Below, one piece after another: positions 24,988 to 30,436 of a stretch of 30,436 bases of DNA. Every line of letters starts with the position of its first letter. Position 1 is the stretch's first letter. The notes beneath the pieces were generated by a model. The model was not told the DNA's origin and searched no databases. It saw only the letters and a program-made list of their open reading frames with translations. The stretch comes from JAJDGF01 sp031549325 (GTDB lineage Bacteria > Bacillota > Clostridia > Christensenellales > Aristaeellaceae). The stretch covers positions 1-30,436 of the forward strand of contig JAVBQA010000022.1 of the NCBI GenBank assembly GCA_031549325.1, in the 5' to 3' direction. The translations under genes and the position numbers were made by a program.

Positions 24988-25839
24988 ATGCACATAGTTG
25001 ATGGGATTCGAGCATACATGGGTCTGCCATTATGCACACAATTGTTGCGCTGTAAAGTATACGATATCCGTGAAACGCTTCCTTTTTTGGACGGACTTGA
25101 TGCGAATCGATATGAAATCGCTGGGTATCATTTGCTTCCGGAAAATGGGGGCATCACCTGGGACTTTGATGGTTTGATAAGCTCAATGACAGAGGACCCT
25201 TTTGATTTCCAAGATTACTCGGTCTTGATTCAGACCATCAATCTGGGGCTATTCGAGCTATTCGGCCCTCCTCTTCCATATAAAAAGGAAGATGATCGTA
25301 AGCTTGACGATGCATCTCTTCGTCAGAAAATTCTTGAGTGGTGCCACAAATACGGATTCCCCAGCGGCAGAAGCATATTGAACACTATGCATAGGTCGCT
25401 TTCCCTTGCGTATGCTTCGGAGGAGGATGATCCCAACCTAAACGGCGAAGATGAATGCTATTTTTGCATGCCACTATTTACGCTGGTCATAGAATTACTG
25501 GATATAGAAATCATGGCTCGAGCGCTGCTTAACCATGAAACGGATCTTTATCAATACATGCCGAAATTGTTCAATCCTTCAGTAACGTACAATCTGCGCA
25601 CAGAGATGCAAGATCTGCGCCCGACCATCATTGCGGCCAATATGATGAGCGGCTTGCAGATTCAGATTTTGCACCTATCCCAGTACATGCAAGCCGATCC
25701 GATCAAGTTTTGCAAGTGCTGCAGCAAGGCGTTTCGGCCTTCGCACGGAAAGCAAGACTATTGCATGGATCCATGCAACAAAGATATGGCTAGTAAGCGA
25801 AGGACTCGGGCTAGGAGCAAGGGTTCCGCCTTCCCGTAG
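24988..25839 (+). CDS. Hypothetical accessory protein with C-terminal Cys-rich (zinc-ribbon-like) motif
   Basis: A 283-residue protein, unrecognised in its main part. The start is the ATG at 24988, with GGAGGTG 11 nt upstream; earlier in-frame codons are not supported. Near the C-terminus KFCKCCSKAFRPSHGKQDYC followed by MDPC gives a CxxC...YC...C pattern, then a basic tail (KRRTRARSK). That arrangement is seen in several families of element-borne proteins of unknown role and suggests zinc and nucleic-acid binding. Codon and base use are clearly more AT-rich than the neighbours, and it is the only rightward gene in this part, so it is probably a separate cargo gene acquired by transfer. Confidence 0.7.
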   Translation: MHIVDGIRAYMGLPLCTQLLRCKVYDIRETLPFLDGLDANRYEIAGYHLLPENGGITWDFDGLISSMTEDPFDFQDYSVLIQTINLGLFELFGPPLPYKKEDDRKLDDASLRQKILEWCHKYGFPSGRSILNTMHRSLSLAYASEEDDPNLNGEDECYFCMPLFTLVIELLDIEIMARALLNHETDLYQYMPKLFNPSVTYNLRTEMQDLRPTIIAANMMSGLQIQILHLSQYMQADPIKFCKCCSKAFRPSHGKQDYCMDPCNKDMASKRRTRARSKGSAFP

Positions 25840-25870
25840 ACAGGCCGCACCGGATGATGAGTACACGCGC

Positions 25871-25955
25871 GGAGCGCACTGGAGCGCATTTACAACCTTT
25901 TATATAGCTATTTTTTCATTATAGAAGAGGTAGTAAATACCCTCCACTGCGCTCC
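25871..25955. repeat. Long imperfect inverted repeat
   Basis: Two 30-bp arms, 25871-25900 (starting GGAGCGCACTGGAGCGC) and 25926-25955 (ending CTCCACTGCGCTCC), match at 25 of 30 positions around an AT-rich 25-bp centre. The left arm also holds two direct GGAGCGCAYT units. It lies between the AT-rich gene and the primase fragment. It has no coding role that I can see. Confidence 0.75.
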
Positions 25956-26025
25956 ACACCGACTTTCCAGCCAATATAGGGGTCTGCAAAACACCGGGTC
26001 CTTCCAATCGTGATTCACAGCAGGA

Positions 26026-26487
26026 GTGACGTTCGAGAAACACTTCAGCGAAGCCGAACGCGACGCTGATTTGAAAGCCACACTGACCAAGCCGAAAAAC
26101 CTGAGCGGCATCCTGAATTGGTGCATCGGGGGGCTGTGGCTGATCGACGAGCTGGGCTTCAACCCGCCCGCGTCGGTGCTGGCCGCCACGGATGTGTATC
26201 GGATGGACAGCGACAAGTTCATGCGATTTTTGATGGACGAGTTCGTTCGGGAACCCAACGCGGAAACGCAGTTGTCCGCGGCGTTTGATCGGTTCAAAGA
26301 ATGGTGCGAGGAGAACGGTTTTCAAACGGAGAACAACAAAAATTTCAAAGCGGGGATCAGCATGGCAACCACGGTGCGAAAAAAGCGGCTAGCCAGCATG
26401 AGCAGCGCAGACAGCCCGGTCATGACGCTCGAAGGCTATCGTTTGGTCGCAAAAAACGTCCACACAAGCAGCCGCTGGCGACCCTGA
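26026..26487 (+). pseudogene. 3' fragment of a second P4-type phage/plasmid primase
   Basis: The 153 codons match only the C-terminal end of phage-type primase-helicases: FEKHFSEAERDADLKATLT, KNLSGILNWCIGGL, PASVLAATDVYRMDSDKFM, FKEWCEENGFQTENNKNF and a closing LEGYRLVA. The helicase core and primase domains are missing upstream; an in-frame TGA at 26011 closes the frame, so the break is near 26015-26025. Although GTG at 26026 has GGAG nearby, a working enzyme is not possible. It is opposite in strand to the intact primase gene and different in sequence, so it is a relic of another element. Confidence 0.75.
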
Positions 26488-26495
26488 TTTGGACG

Positions 26496-26582
26496 TGTTC
26501 CAGATTGTTCCGTGTTTTTATATTGCCATAGAAATACTATAGTATATACGTATAACCTAAAAACTAGGAACAAATCGGAACA
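26496..26582. repeat. Inverted repeat pair around an AT-rich centre
   Basis: TGTTCC-N5-GTTCC at 26496-26511 and its complement GGAAC-N5-GGAACA at 26567-26582 flank an AT-rich stretch containing two perfect palindromes, ATACTATAGTAT (26534-26545) and TATACGTATA (26545-26554). This looks like a control region (operator or replication site) of the relic element; no adjacent intact gene clearly uses it. Confidence 0.6.
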
Positions 26583-26616
26583 GACTCAAAAACCCCTGTA
26601 TTTGCTGGATTCTTCA

Positions 26617-26660
26617 AAGAGCGCCGCCGCCCGTGGAAGTCAACGGATGGCGGCGCTCTT
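26617..26660. terminator. Strong hairpin, probable terminator
   Basis: A perfect 12-bp stem (AAGAGCGCCGCC/GGCGGCGCTCTT) with a 20-nt loop; rightward it is followed by CTGTTTTT. The stop codon of the leftward small gene falls within the loop, so the leftward transcript also folds here. Confidence 0.6.
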
Positions 26661-26870
26661 CTGTTTTTGGCGCTGATTTCGGAGCGCGGTAAGCTCCCGG
26701 CGCTGGCGGCTGATTTCGGAGCGGAGCAGCTCCTTCCGAAACGGGTTGAGGCACTTGCAGTGCTCCTCCTCGAATCCGGCCAGCTCACGTTCCCGGCGGG
26801 CGATGACCTCATCGCCCGCACCGAGCATGACGTGGAGCATGTCGCGGTCAAAGGTAGTCACCACAATCAT
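26640..26870 (-). CDS. Small conserved element protein, paralogue 2
   Basis: A 76-residue charged, helical protein of unknown function, clearly related to the protein at 21779-22009 (shared FDRDMLHVMLGAGDEVIARR, CLNPFRKELL and RRELTAL). The ATG at 26870 is very close to GAGGGAG; a GTG two codons on (26864) has better spacing and may be the real start. It follows 5 nt after the broken gene at 26876-27448 and probably shares its transcript. Two paralogues in one element support the idea that two related elements have merged. Confidence 0.7.
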   Translation of the reverse strand: MIVVTTFDRDMLHVMLGAGDEVIARRERELAGFEEEHCKCLNPFRKELLRSEISRQRRELTALRNQRQKQKSAAIR

Positions 26871-26875
26871 CTCCC

Positions 26876-27448
26876 TCAGTTGCGTTTGCCGCCAATGGTA
26901 AACCGTGTGCCGCGCGCGGTGATTTCATAGCCCGCGCCCTGTCCGTCCTGCCCGCACCTGACCACCCGCTCGATATCCGAGAACTTGCAGGTCCTCATTT
27001 TGGGCTGGCGCTTGATGTATCGCAAGGCAATCGATTTGTAAGCGTCGCCCAGCAGCACCCGCCGACGTTCTTGTGTGTGCCAACGCTGGTGTTTCTTTTC
27101 TGCCATCGCCTTTGCATCTTCCAGTCGGACGAAATGGTCGCGCTCGATGTGGGAGAGCTTGATTTCAGAGACCGTTTCGAGTCGGTCGCTCCAAATGATG
27201 TCGTGCCATGTGTCTCGGACGGTGCCCGTGTACCTGCCCACCGTGATGGTGTAGATCTCATAGCACAGGACCCGTCAATCCATTTCCCTAGTCAGCAATA
27301 CGCGGATAACGTCTGTGCCCCGGTAAAGGTCGACGCTGGCGAGCTGCCCCTGTGACCCGCCCATGGTGTTCGTGTGGATTTGATAGCCCTGCGCCAGCAG
27401 CTTGCCGACCTCCTCGGTGAACATGCGGTTGATGTCGTTGTGTGTCAT
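26876..27448 (-). pseudogene. Conserved element gene interrupted by one in-frame TGA
   Basis: From the ATG at 27448 (GAGGAGG 6 nt upstream) a 57-residue frame (MTHNDINRMFTEEVGKLLAQ...LLTREMD) stops at TGA 27275-27277. The same frame then runs on without break for 132 codons (YTITVGRYTGTVRDTWHDII..., YIKRQPKMRTCKFSDIERVV) to the stop at 26876. Together they make one 190-residue protein of a type I recall from clostridial integrative elements, with no known function. TGA is a normal stop elsewhere in the window, so this is most likely a nonsense mutation. A GTG at 27241 could restart the second part. Confidence 0.7.
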
Positions 27449-27483
27449 GGTGCCATCCTCCTCGATTTCATAGCTGCGGCTGT

Positions 27484-27538
27484 CCCGCAGTTCAGCTTGC
27501 TATTTCGGCCCGGTGCCGCCGGGCGCTCATCAGGCGGG
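27484..27538 (-). ncRNA. Hammerhead-like RNA, copy 1 (non-canonical cleavage arm)
   Basis: Leftward: stem I CCCGC/GCGGG, box CTGATGA, stem II GCCCGG/CCGGGC with a G-C base pair and one bulged C at its base, then CGAAA. The next arm (ATAGCAAGCTGAACT) does not form the usual stem III ending in NUH. It ends 35 nt before an ATG. The TGA of the preceding gene's stop codon is part of the CTGATGA box. A hairpin CTGCGG-GACAG-CCGCAG follows and competes with stem I. Confidence 0.6.
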
Positions 27539-28609
27539 GGTCTCCTCGGATTCGATCTCATCGTCCGCGGTCACCTCCGGCGCGGGCAGGGCCAGCGGTT
27601 CCTCGGTTGTGACCTCCGGCGCAGCGTCAGGCGCGTCCTGTTCCGTGGGCGGCGTCTCCGGCTCGGACACCTCCTCGGATGCCGCCTGATTCGAGAGCGC
27701 CGCCGCCGCGCGCTGCTTGCGAATCTCGCCCCATTTCTGGGCGTGGGCGTCGCGCTTGTCGGTGCTGTTGAAGGCGCAGTCGCCGGTCAGGTCGCGGTAG
27801 AGCAGCTCGCGCTCGGCCTTGAACTCTGCGCCTTTGAAGCCCAGCTTGAGCAGGAAAATGCGGAAGGTGAACCGCTCGCTGGGCACCTCTTTGTCGATGC
27901 CGCTGACGCGCGTGGCCTCCTTGGCGGCTTGGCAGAGCGCGCTGATGAAGTGCGTGTACGTCTTGATTTCCAAGCTGTCCAGCGCGCGGTCGAACCAGGG
28001 GAACCGCAGCCTGTTCTCGCACCTTACGACCTCCAGCGCGCTCGCGCCCAGCGACTTTTTGATCAGGCTGGCCTTGCTGTGGATGAGCTGCTCCAGGAGG
28101 CGCACCTTGGCGTCCGTGAACCCCTCCAGCGGCATTTCGATGGTGAAGGTGGTGGGTTCCGGCGCGGTGGCTTCGGTGGGCGCGGCTTCCTCCGGCTCGC
28201 CCGCATCCGATTCCAGAGCGTCGGTGGGCTGCTCGGCGTCGGGCGTCTCCTCCGGCTCGCACACCTGCCCAGCGTCAGACTCGTCGCCGATTTCGGAGCT
28301 TTCCTCCTGCGCCTCGGCGGTGTCGGCGTCGAGCGCCAGCTCCTCCTGCCCGACATCCGGTTCGCCCGGTTCCTCCATGCTCTCGCCGGTGTACCCCTTC
28401 ATGATGAGCATGCTCAGCAGCCGCACGGTCGCCTTCTGGTCGGCACCGTCCCGAGCCGTGAGTACGCCATGCCTGTCGATTTCATAGCTGCCCACCGAGT
28501 ACCCCTGGGTCACCACGCCCAGGTATCGCGGCTTCTCGCCGAGCACCTCGCCGATGGCGCTCACCAGCGCCTTGCGCTCCGACCCCGTGACGTTGAACAT
28601 AACCTTCAT
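27530..28609 (-). CDS. Element-borne 'virulence protein'-type protein
   Basis: A 359-residue protein. The N-terminal 75 residues (MKVMFNVTGSERKALVSAIG, then YLGVVTQGYSVGSYEIDRHG) and a C-terminal domain (about 165-310: FTDAKVRLLEQLIHSKASLI, RFPWFDRALDS, YTHFISALCQAAKEATRV, FRIFLLKLGFKGAEFK) match a family found in clostridial conjugative and integrative elements and often annotated 'virulence protein' without proven function. An acidic, low-complexity linker (Glu/Asp/Ala/Pro-rich, about 80-165) and an acidic tail separate and follow them. GAAGGGTGG lies 9 nt before the ATG at 28609; the longer upstream frame was rejected. Its stop codon lies inside ribozyme-like copy 1. Confidence 0.75.
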   Translation of the reverse strand: MKVMFNVTGSERKALVSAIGEVLGEKPRYLGVVTQGYSVGSYEIDRHGVLTARDGADQKATVRLLSMLIMKGYTGESMEEPGEPDVGQEELALDADTAEAQEESSEIGDESDAGQVCEPEETPDAEQPTDALESDAGEPEEAAPTEATAPEPTTFTIEMPLEGFTDAKVRLLEQLIHSKASLIKKSLGASALEVVRCENRLRFPWFDRALDSLEIKTYTHFISALCQAAKEATRVSGIDKEVPSERFTFRIFLLKLGFKGAEFKAERELLYRDLTGDCAFNSTDKRDAHAQKWGEIRKQRAAAALSNQAASEEVSEPETPPTEQDAPDAAPEVTTEEPLALPAPEVTADDEIESEETPA

Positions 28610-28654
28610 TCGTAATCCACCCTTCCTCAATTTGAGAGCATACATTGCGGGCTT

Positions 28655-28709
28655 CCCGCAGTTCAGCTTGCTATTTCGGCTGGGCGCGCCCCAGCTCTCA
28701 TCAGGCGGG
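28655..28709 (-). ncRNA. Hammerhead-like RNA, copy 2 (non-canonical cleavage arm)
   Basis: Leftward: stem I CCCGC/GCGGG, CTGATGA, stem II GCTGGG/CCCAGC (different sequence from copy 1 but still paired, again with one bulged base), then CGAAA and an arm identical to copy 1. 26 bp (28655-28680) are identical to copy 1. It begins 1 nt after the preceding gene's stop codon and ends 45 nt before the ATG at 28609. A hairpin TGCGGG-AAG-CCCGCA follows and competes with stem I. Confidence 0.6.
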
Positions 28710-28710
28710 G

Positions 28711-29043
28711 TTATTGGAGCCAGGCGCGTACCGCCGCAGACGTCTTGTGTGCGTGAGTCGCCGCCTCCATGGCGGCGCGGTGGGCGTCCAGGACATCCTC
28801 CCAAAGCGCGGTGTTCTCGAACCTGTCCGGGTTGATGGCCGTGCCCGCGTCCTCCGCCGCGTCAGCGGCGGTCTGGGCTCGTGTGGCGTAGATTTCCAGC
28901 CGCGCCTGCCACTCGGAGCTGGGGTCGCGCATATCGAACCCGAGCAGACTCCTTGCCGCCGCAGCCGCCTCACGCGCTGTCGTGGCTGCCGCGTTGGCGT
29001 TTCGGATAAAGGCCATGGCTTCCTGCCTACGGTTGTTCCTCAT
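28711..29043 (-). CDS. Hypothetical small helical Ala-rich protein
   Basis: A 110-residue protein I do not recognise. It is strongly alanine-rich (about 30%) and probably all helical or coiled coil (MAFIRNANAAATTAREAAAA, RAQTAADAAEDAG), with few aromatic residues. A good AGGAGG site lies 10 nt before the ATG. It sits between ribozyme-like copies 3 and 2, reads in the same direction as its neighbours, and is probably part of the same multi-gene transcript. The role is unknown. Confidence 0.65.
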   Translation of the reverse strand: MRNNRRQEAMAFIRNANAAATTAREAAAAARSLLGFDMRDPSSEWQARLEIYATRAQTAADAAEDAGTAINPDRFENTALWEDVLDAHRAAMEAATHAHKTSAAVRAWLQ

Positions 29044-29203
29044 GGGTGGATACCTCCTGCTGTTGGTTGCGGCTTCCCGCGACGCGCTGGGCGTTTCGCG
29101 CCGGAGCCGACCGGCGCTCGTCAGGCGGGCTTGGGCAGACCGGAGGTGGGCGTACCTGCGCTGGGTAGACCTGGTGTGTGTAGAGCCGTAGTGTGGTAGT
29201 CAT
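29027..29203 (-). CDS. Doubtful small frame across ribozyme copy 3
   Basis: A 58-codon frame with a good GGAGG site before its ATG at 29203, rich in Pro, Arg and Gln (MTTTLRLYTHQVYPAQVRPP). It reads through the whole ribozyme and overlaps the start of the next gene by 17 bp. Another frame (ending LPKPA at the TGA of the CTGACGA box, 29121-29123) would mirror how the gene before copy 1 ends. I cannot tell which, if either, is translated. Confidence 0.25.
   Translation of the reverse strand: MTTTLRLYTHQVYPAQVRPPPVCPSPPDERRSAPARNAQRVAGSRNQQQEVSTHEEQP
29076..29129 (-). ncRNA. Hammerhead ribozyme, copy 3 (canonical)
   Basis: Leftward: stem I CCCGC/GCGGG (5 bp); CTGACGA box (position 7 is free to vary); stem II GCGCCGG-TCGGCT-CCGGCGC (7 bp); GAA; stem III ACGC-CCAGC-GCGT closed by A15.1-U16.1; then C17, giving the cleavage triplet GUC between 29081 and 29080. 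All residues needed for hammerhead self-cleavage are present (type I topology, open at stem I). The ATG of the next gene is 32 nt past stem I. A GCGG-GAAG-CCGC hairpin follows the cleavage site. Confidence 0.88.
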
Positions 29204-29245
29204 ACGGGGTTCCTCCCTTCGTTCGTTTCCCTTTTCCCTTTCGGG

Positions 29246-29271
29246 CTTTCCGCCGGGGCCCCGGCGGAAAG
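29246..29271. repeat. 26-bp perfect GC-rich palindrome
   Basis: CTTTCCGCCGGGG is followed at once by its exact complement, with no spacer. As RNA it gives a very stable hairpin. It lies upstream of the ribozyme-gene array on the leftward strand, with no T-run on either side, so it is not a standard terminator. Confidence 0.7.
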
Positions 29272-30147
29272 GTTCGGTCGGAGAGGGCACCCAGAGAGCC
29301 GTTACGTACCAGCTCGGTGGGGCGGATATAGGCGTAGGCGGCGCGCCTATGGCGTAGGCGCGGGGCGTAGCCCGGCAAGGGTTACGGTAGGCGGCGGGGC
29401 CGCCTGGTCGGTAGTAGGGCTATAGCGGTAGCGGGCGGCGCGCGGGCCGGGCGGGGCCGTAGCCGGGCGGGGGCCGTAGCGCGCCGCCGTGCTTTTCGGT
29501 AGGGCTGGAATAGCGTTTTTCGGCCCCGCGTAAAAGCCGGTTTCAGCGTCGTTATGAGCTTCTACGCGATCCTTTTCAGCGTTGTTTACGATAACTACCG
29601 CCCGCAGAAACACGCCGTTCCTATATAGCGCGTATGCGCGCCTACCGCCGCCCGCGCCTACCCGCCATGGCCTACCCCTGCCTCTGCTACTCCGCTAAAG
29701 CCGACTGGCGCGGTCTGGTATGCCCAGGGGGCCATGTTATCGCTGCGGAAGCCATCGCGGGAGACCGCGCGCCCCTCTCGCGTAAATGTCCGAGGGTTTT
29801 TGGGGTAGGGGGATGTGGCTGGATCCCTTTTGGAATCAGCAGTATTTGCGTTGTGTCGTATGGGTATAAACTTGCCTCACTTCTGCATCAGGACTGCCTT
29901 TGGTAGCCGACACTGGTTTAGATATGATTACAACGATAGGATTGATATACAAAAGCAGCCACTGCCGGTTGCTGCCGCGGCTGCATAAAAAGGCATCACA
30001 TATGAATATTTGAGGATTACATGGGCATTGTAGAGAGGCGGATGCAGAAAGCTTGGCACACGGTTTGTGGGAGTTCTCCGAGATGTCAGCTGCAATCAGG
30101 GGTAGACTTGCTGCAAAGCATATCTTCTAGACTGTGTTTACATGAGA
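29272..30147. other. No convincing gene; GC-rich low-complexity then ordinary non-coding sequence
   Basis: From 29330 to about 29480 the sequence is dominated by GTAGGC, GTAGCGG and GGCGGGGCC-like units, and 29640-29700 holds the opposite-strand counterpart (GCCTAC, CGCCTACC). Several open frames cross it (for example one opening with GTG at 29613) but all are low-complexity Ala/Pro/Arg translations without supported starts. From 29880 the composition drops to normal; I saw no gene, tRNA or clear promoter there. Confidence 0.5.
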
Positions 30148-30387
30148 TCAAGCAAGGATAGCAGCCCAGATGGCAATGCAACGAATCTGGACAGCGGCGA
30201 TGAAAGAATCGGTAAGTTTGGCAGAGCGAGTGGCGATGCCGCGCCAGCGTTTTAGGTGAAGGAACGCGTTCTCAACCAGATGACGAAGTTTGTATTGCAT
30301 ATGTCGTCGCCGTAGGACACCGCGAGCCGTTCGCGTTGGACAGTGGCGTCGCTTGAATTGGACAGTGGCGTCGGCGTCGTTGGACAT
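30148..30387 (-). pseudogene. C-terminal fragment of an IS5-type transposase
   Basis: The frame ends with a typical IS5-family C-terminus: YKLRHLVENAFLHLKRWRGI, ATR, then SFIAAVQIRCIAIW. This holds the final catalytic-domain glutamate (HLVENAF) of the DDE set. The N-terminal part with the two aspartates is not in the window. In front of the match the DNA carries two nearly adjacent copies of a 16-bp unit (TTGGACAGTGGCGTCG on the + strand, 30343-30374), which is unlike normal transposase sequence, so the copy is probably damaged or rearranged. It is cut by the window edge or truncated. Confidence 0.6.
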
Positions 30388-30436
30388 TGACCGCAGCGCA
30401 GTCGGATGATATAGTGAAGCTGCTTTTACCCGGCAG

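Larger units (their letters stand above)
20142..30436. mobile_element. Integrated element at tRNA-Arg (integrase/excisionase/primase type), right end not in window
   Basis: It starts at a tRNA 3' end and carries integrase, excisionase-like protein and a P4/D5-type primase-helicase, all read toward the tRNA. Gene density falls and composition becomes patchy to the right, with a second primase fragment, broken genes, ribozyme-like RNAs and a transposase fragment. No capsid, portal, terminase, relaxase or type IV secretion gene is visible, so a satellite or mobilizable island is possible, but the element may continue past the edge. The mixture suggests more than one insertion. Confidence 0.7.

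Noticed and set aside
25900..26325. Minus-strand frames opposite the primase fragment
   Set aside because: The plus strand carries clear primase homology; the opposite frames have no ribosome site or recognisable sequence.
24444..27277. Genetic-code change (TAG or TGA reassigned) in the element
   Set aside because: There are only two single cases, with different codons; TGA is used as a normal stop by padR and the patB-like gene, so nonsense mutation is simpler.
27933..27970. CTGATGA on the plus strand as another hammerhead
   Set aside because: No stem II or GAA box follows, and the site is inside a coding region on the other strand.
29634..29906. 90-codon plus-strand frame starting MRAYRRPRLP
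   Set aside because: It starts in low-complexity DNA, has no ribosome site and shows no recognisable protein features.

Overview
The window looks like a chromosome segment of a GC-rich, spore-forming member of the Firmicutes (Clostridia), joined at about 20.1 kb to an integrated mobile element. The lineage is inferred from the gene set: spore-coat cotJB with a cotJC-like remnant, RNase Y, an ECF transporter S component, PadR/DUF1700/DUF4097, DegV, PatB and CotJ, all with AGGAGG-type ribosome sites and short intergenic gaps. The species cannot be named from sequence alone.

Region 1 (1-20.1 kb) is ordinary chromosome. In order it carries: a CapA-like metallophosphatase; a PadR-controlled envelope operon (padR, DUF1700, DUF4097) read leftward from a consensus promoter that sits inside a palindromic operator; a small metallophosphoesterase; a secreted HtrA-type protease; a rightward ECF S-component/P-loop-kinase pair behind a leader that ends in a terminator (probable attenuator); an Imm5-like putative immunity protein; cotJB and an internally deleted cotJC; a LarA-type protein and a divergent DegV; a Cof-type phosphatase and a divergent transglutaminase; a MATE exporter; RNase Y; a PatB-like C-S lyase overlapping a DEDDh exonuclease; and a Gfo/Idh/MocA oxidoreductase. 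Two intergenic gaps (7956-8114 and 11167-11332) hold diverged copies of one structured palindromic repeat. Their stems differ in sequence but keep pairing.

Region 2 begins at a tRNA-Arg(ACG) gene preceded by three 22-bp direct repeats. A tyrosine integrase gene lies directly after the tRNA and points at it, followed by an excisionase-like gene and a primase-helicase of the P4/D5 type. This is the usual end of an integrative or satellite element. The rest is accessory DNA: a gene with an in-frame TAG, an AT-rich gene of foreign composition, a 3' fragment of a second primase, a pair of small paralogues, a gene broken by one TGA, a 'virulence protein'-type gene, and a transposase fragment at the window edge. 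The far attachment site was not found, so the element probably runs past the window.

The most interesting part is 27.4-29.2 kb. Three successive leftward genes are each preceded, 30-45 nt before their start codons, by a hammerhead-ribozyme-like RNA. One copy (29076-29129) has every canonical hammerhead element, including a GUC cleavage site. The other two keep the CUGAUGA and GAA boxes and stem I but have a changed stem III/cleavage arm, identical in both. All three are followed by a short hairpin that would use the 3' strand of stem I and so could form only after cleavage or as an alternative fold. This suggests a cassette-like mRNA-processing arrangement inside the element.
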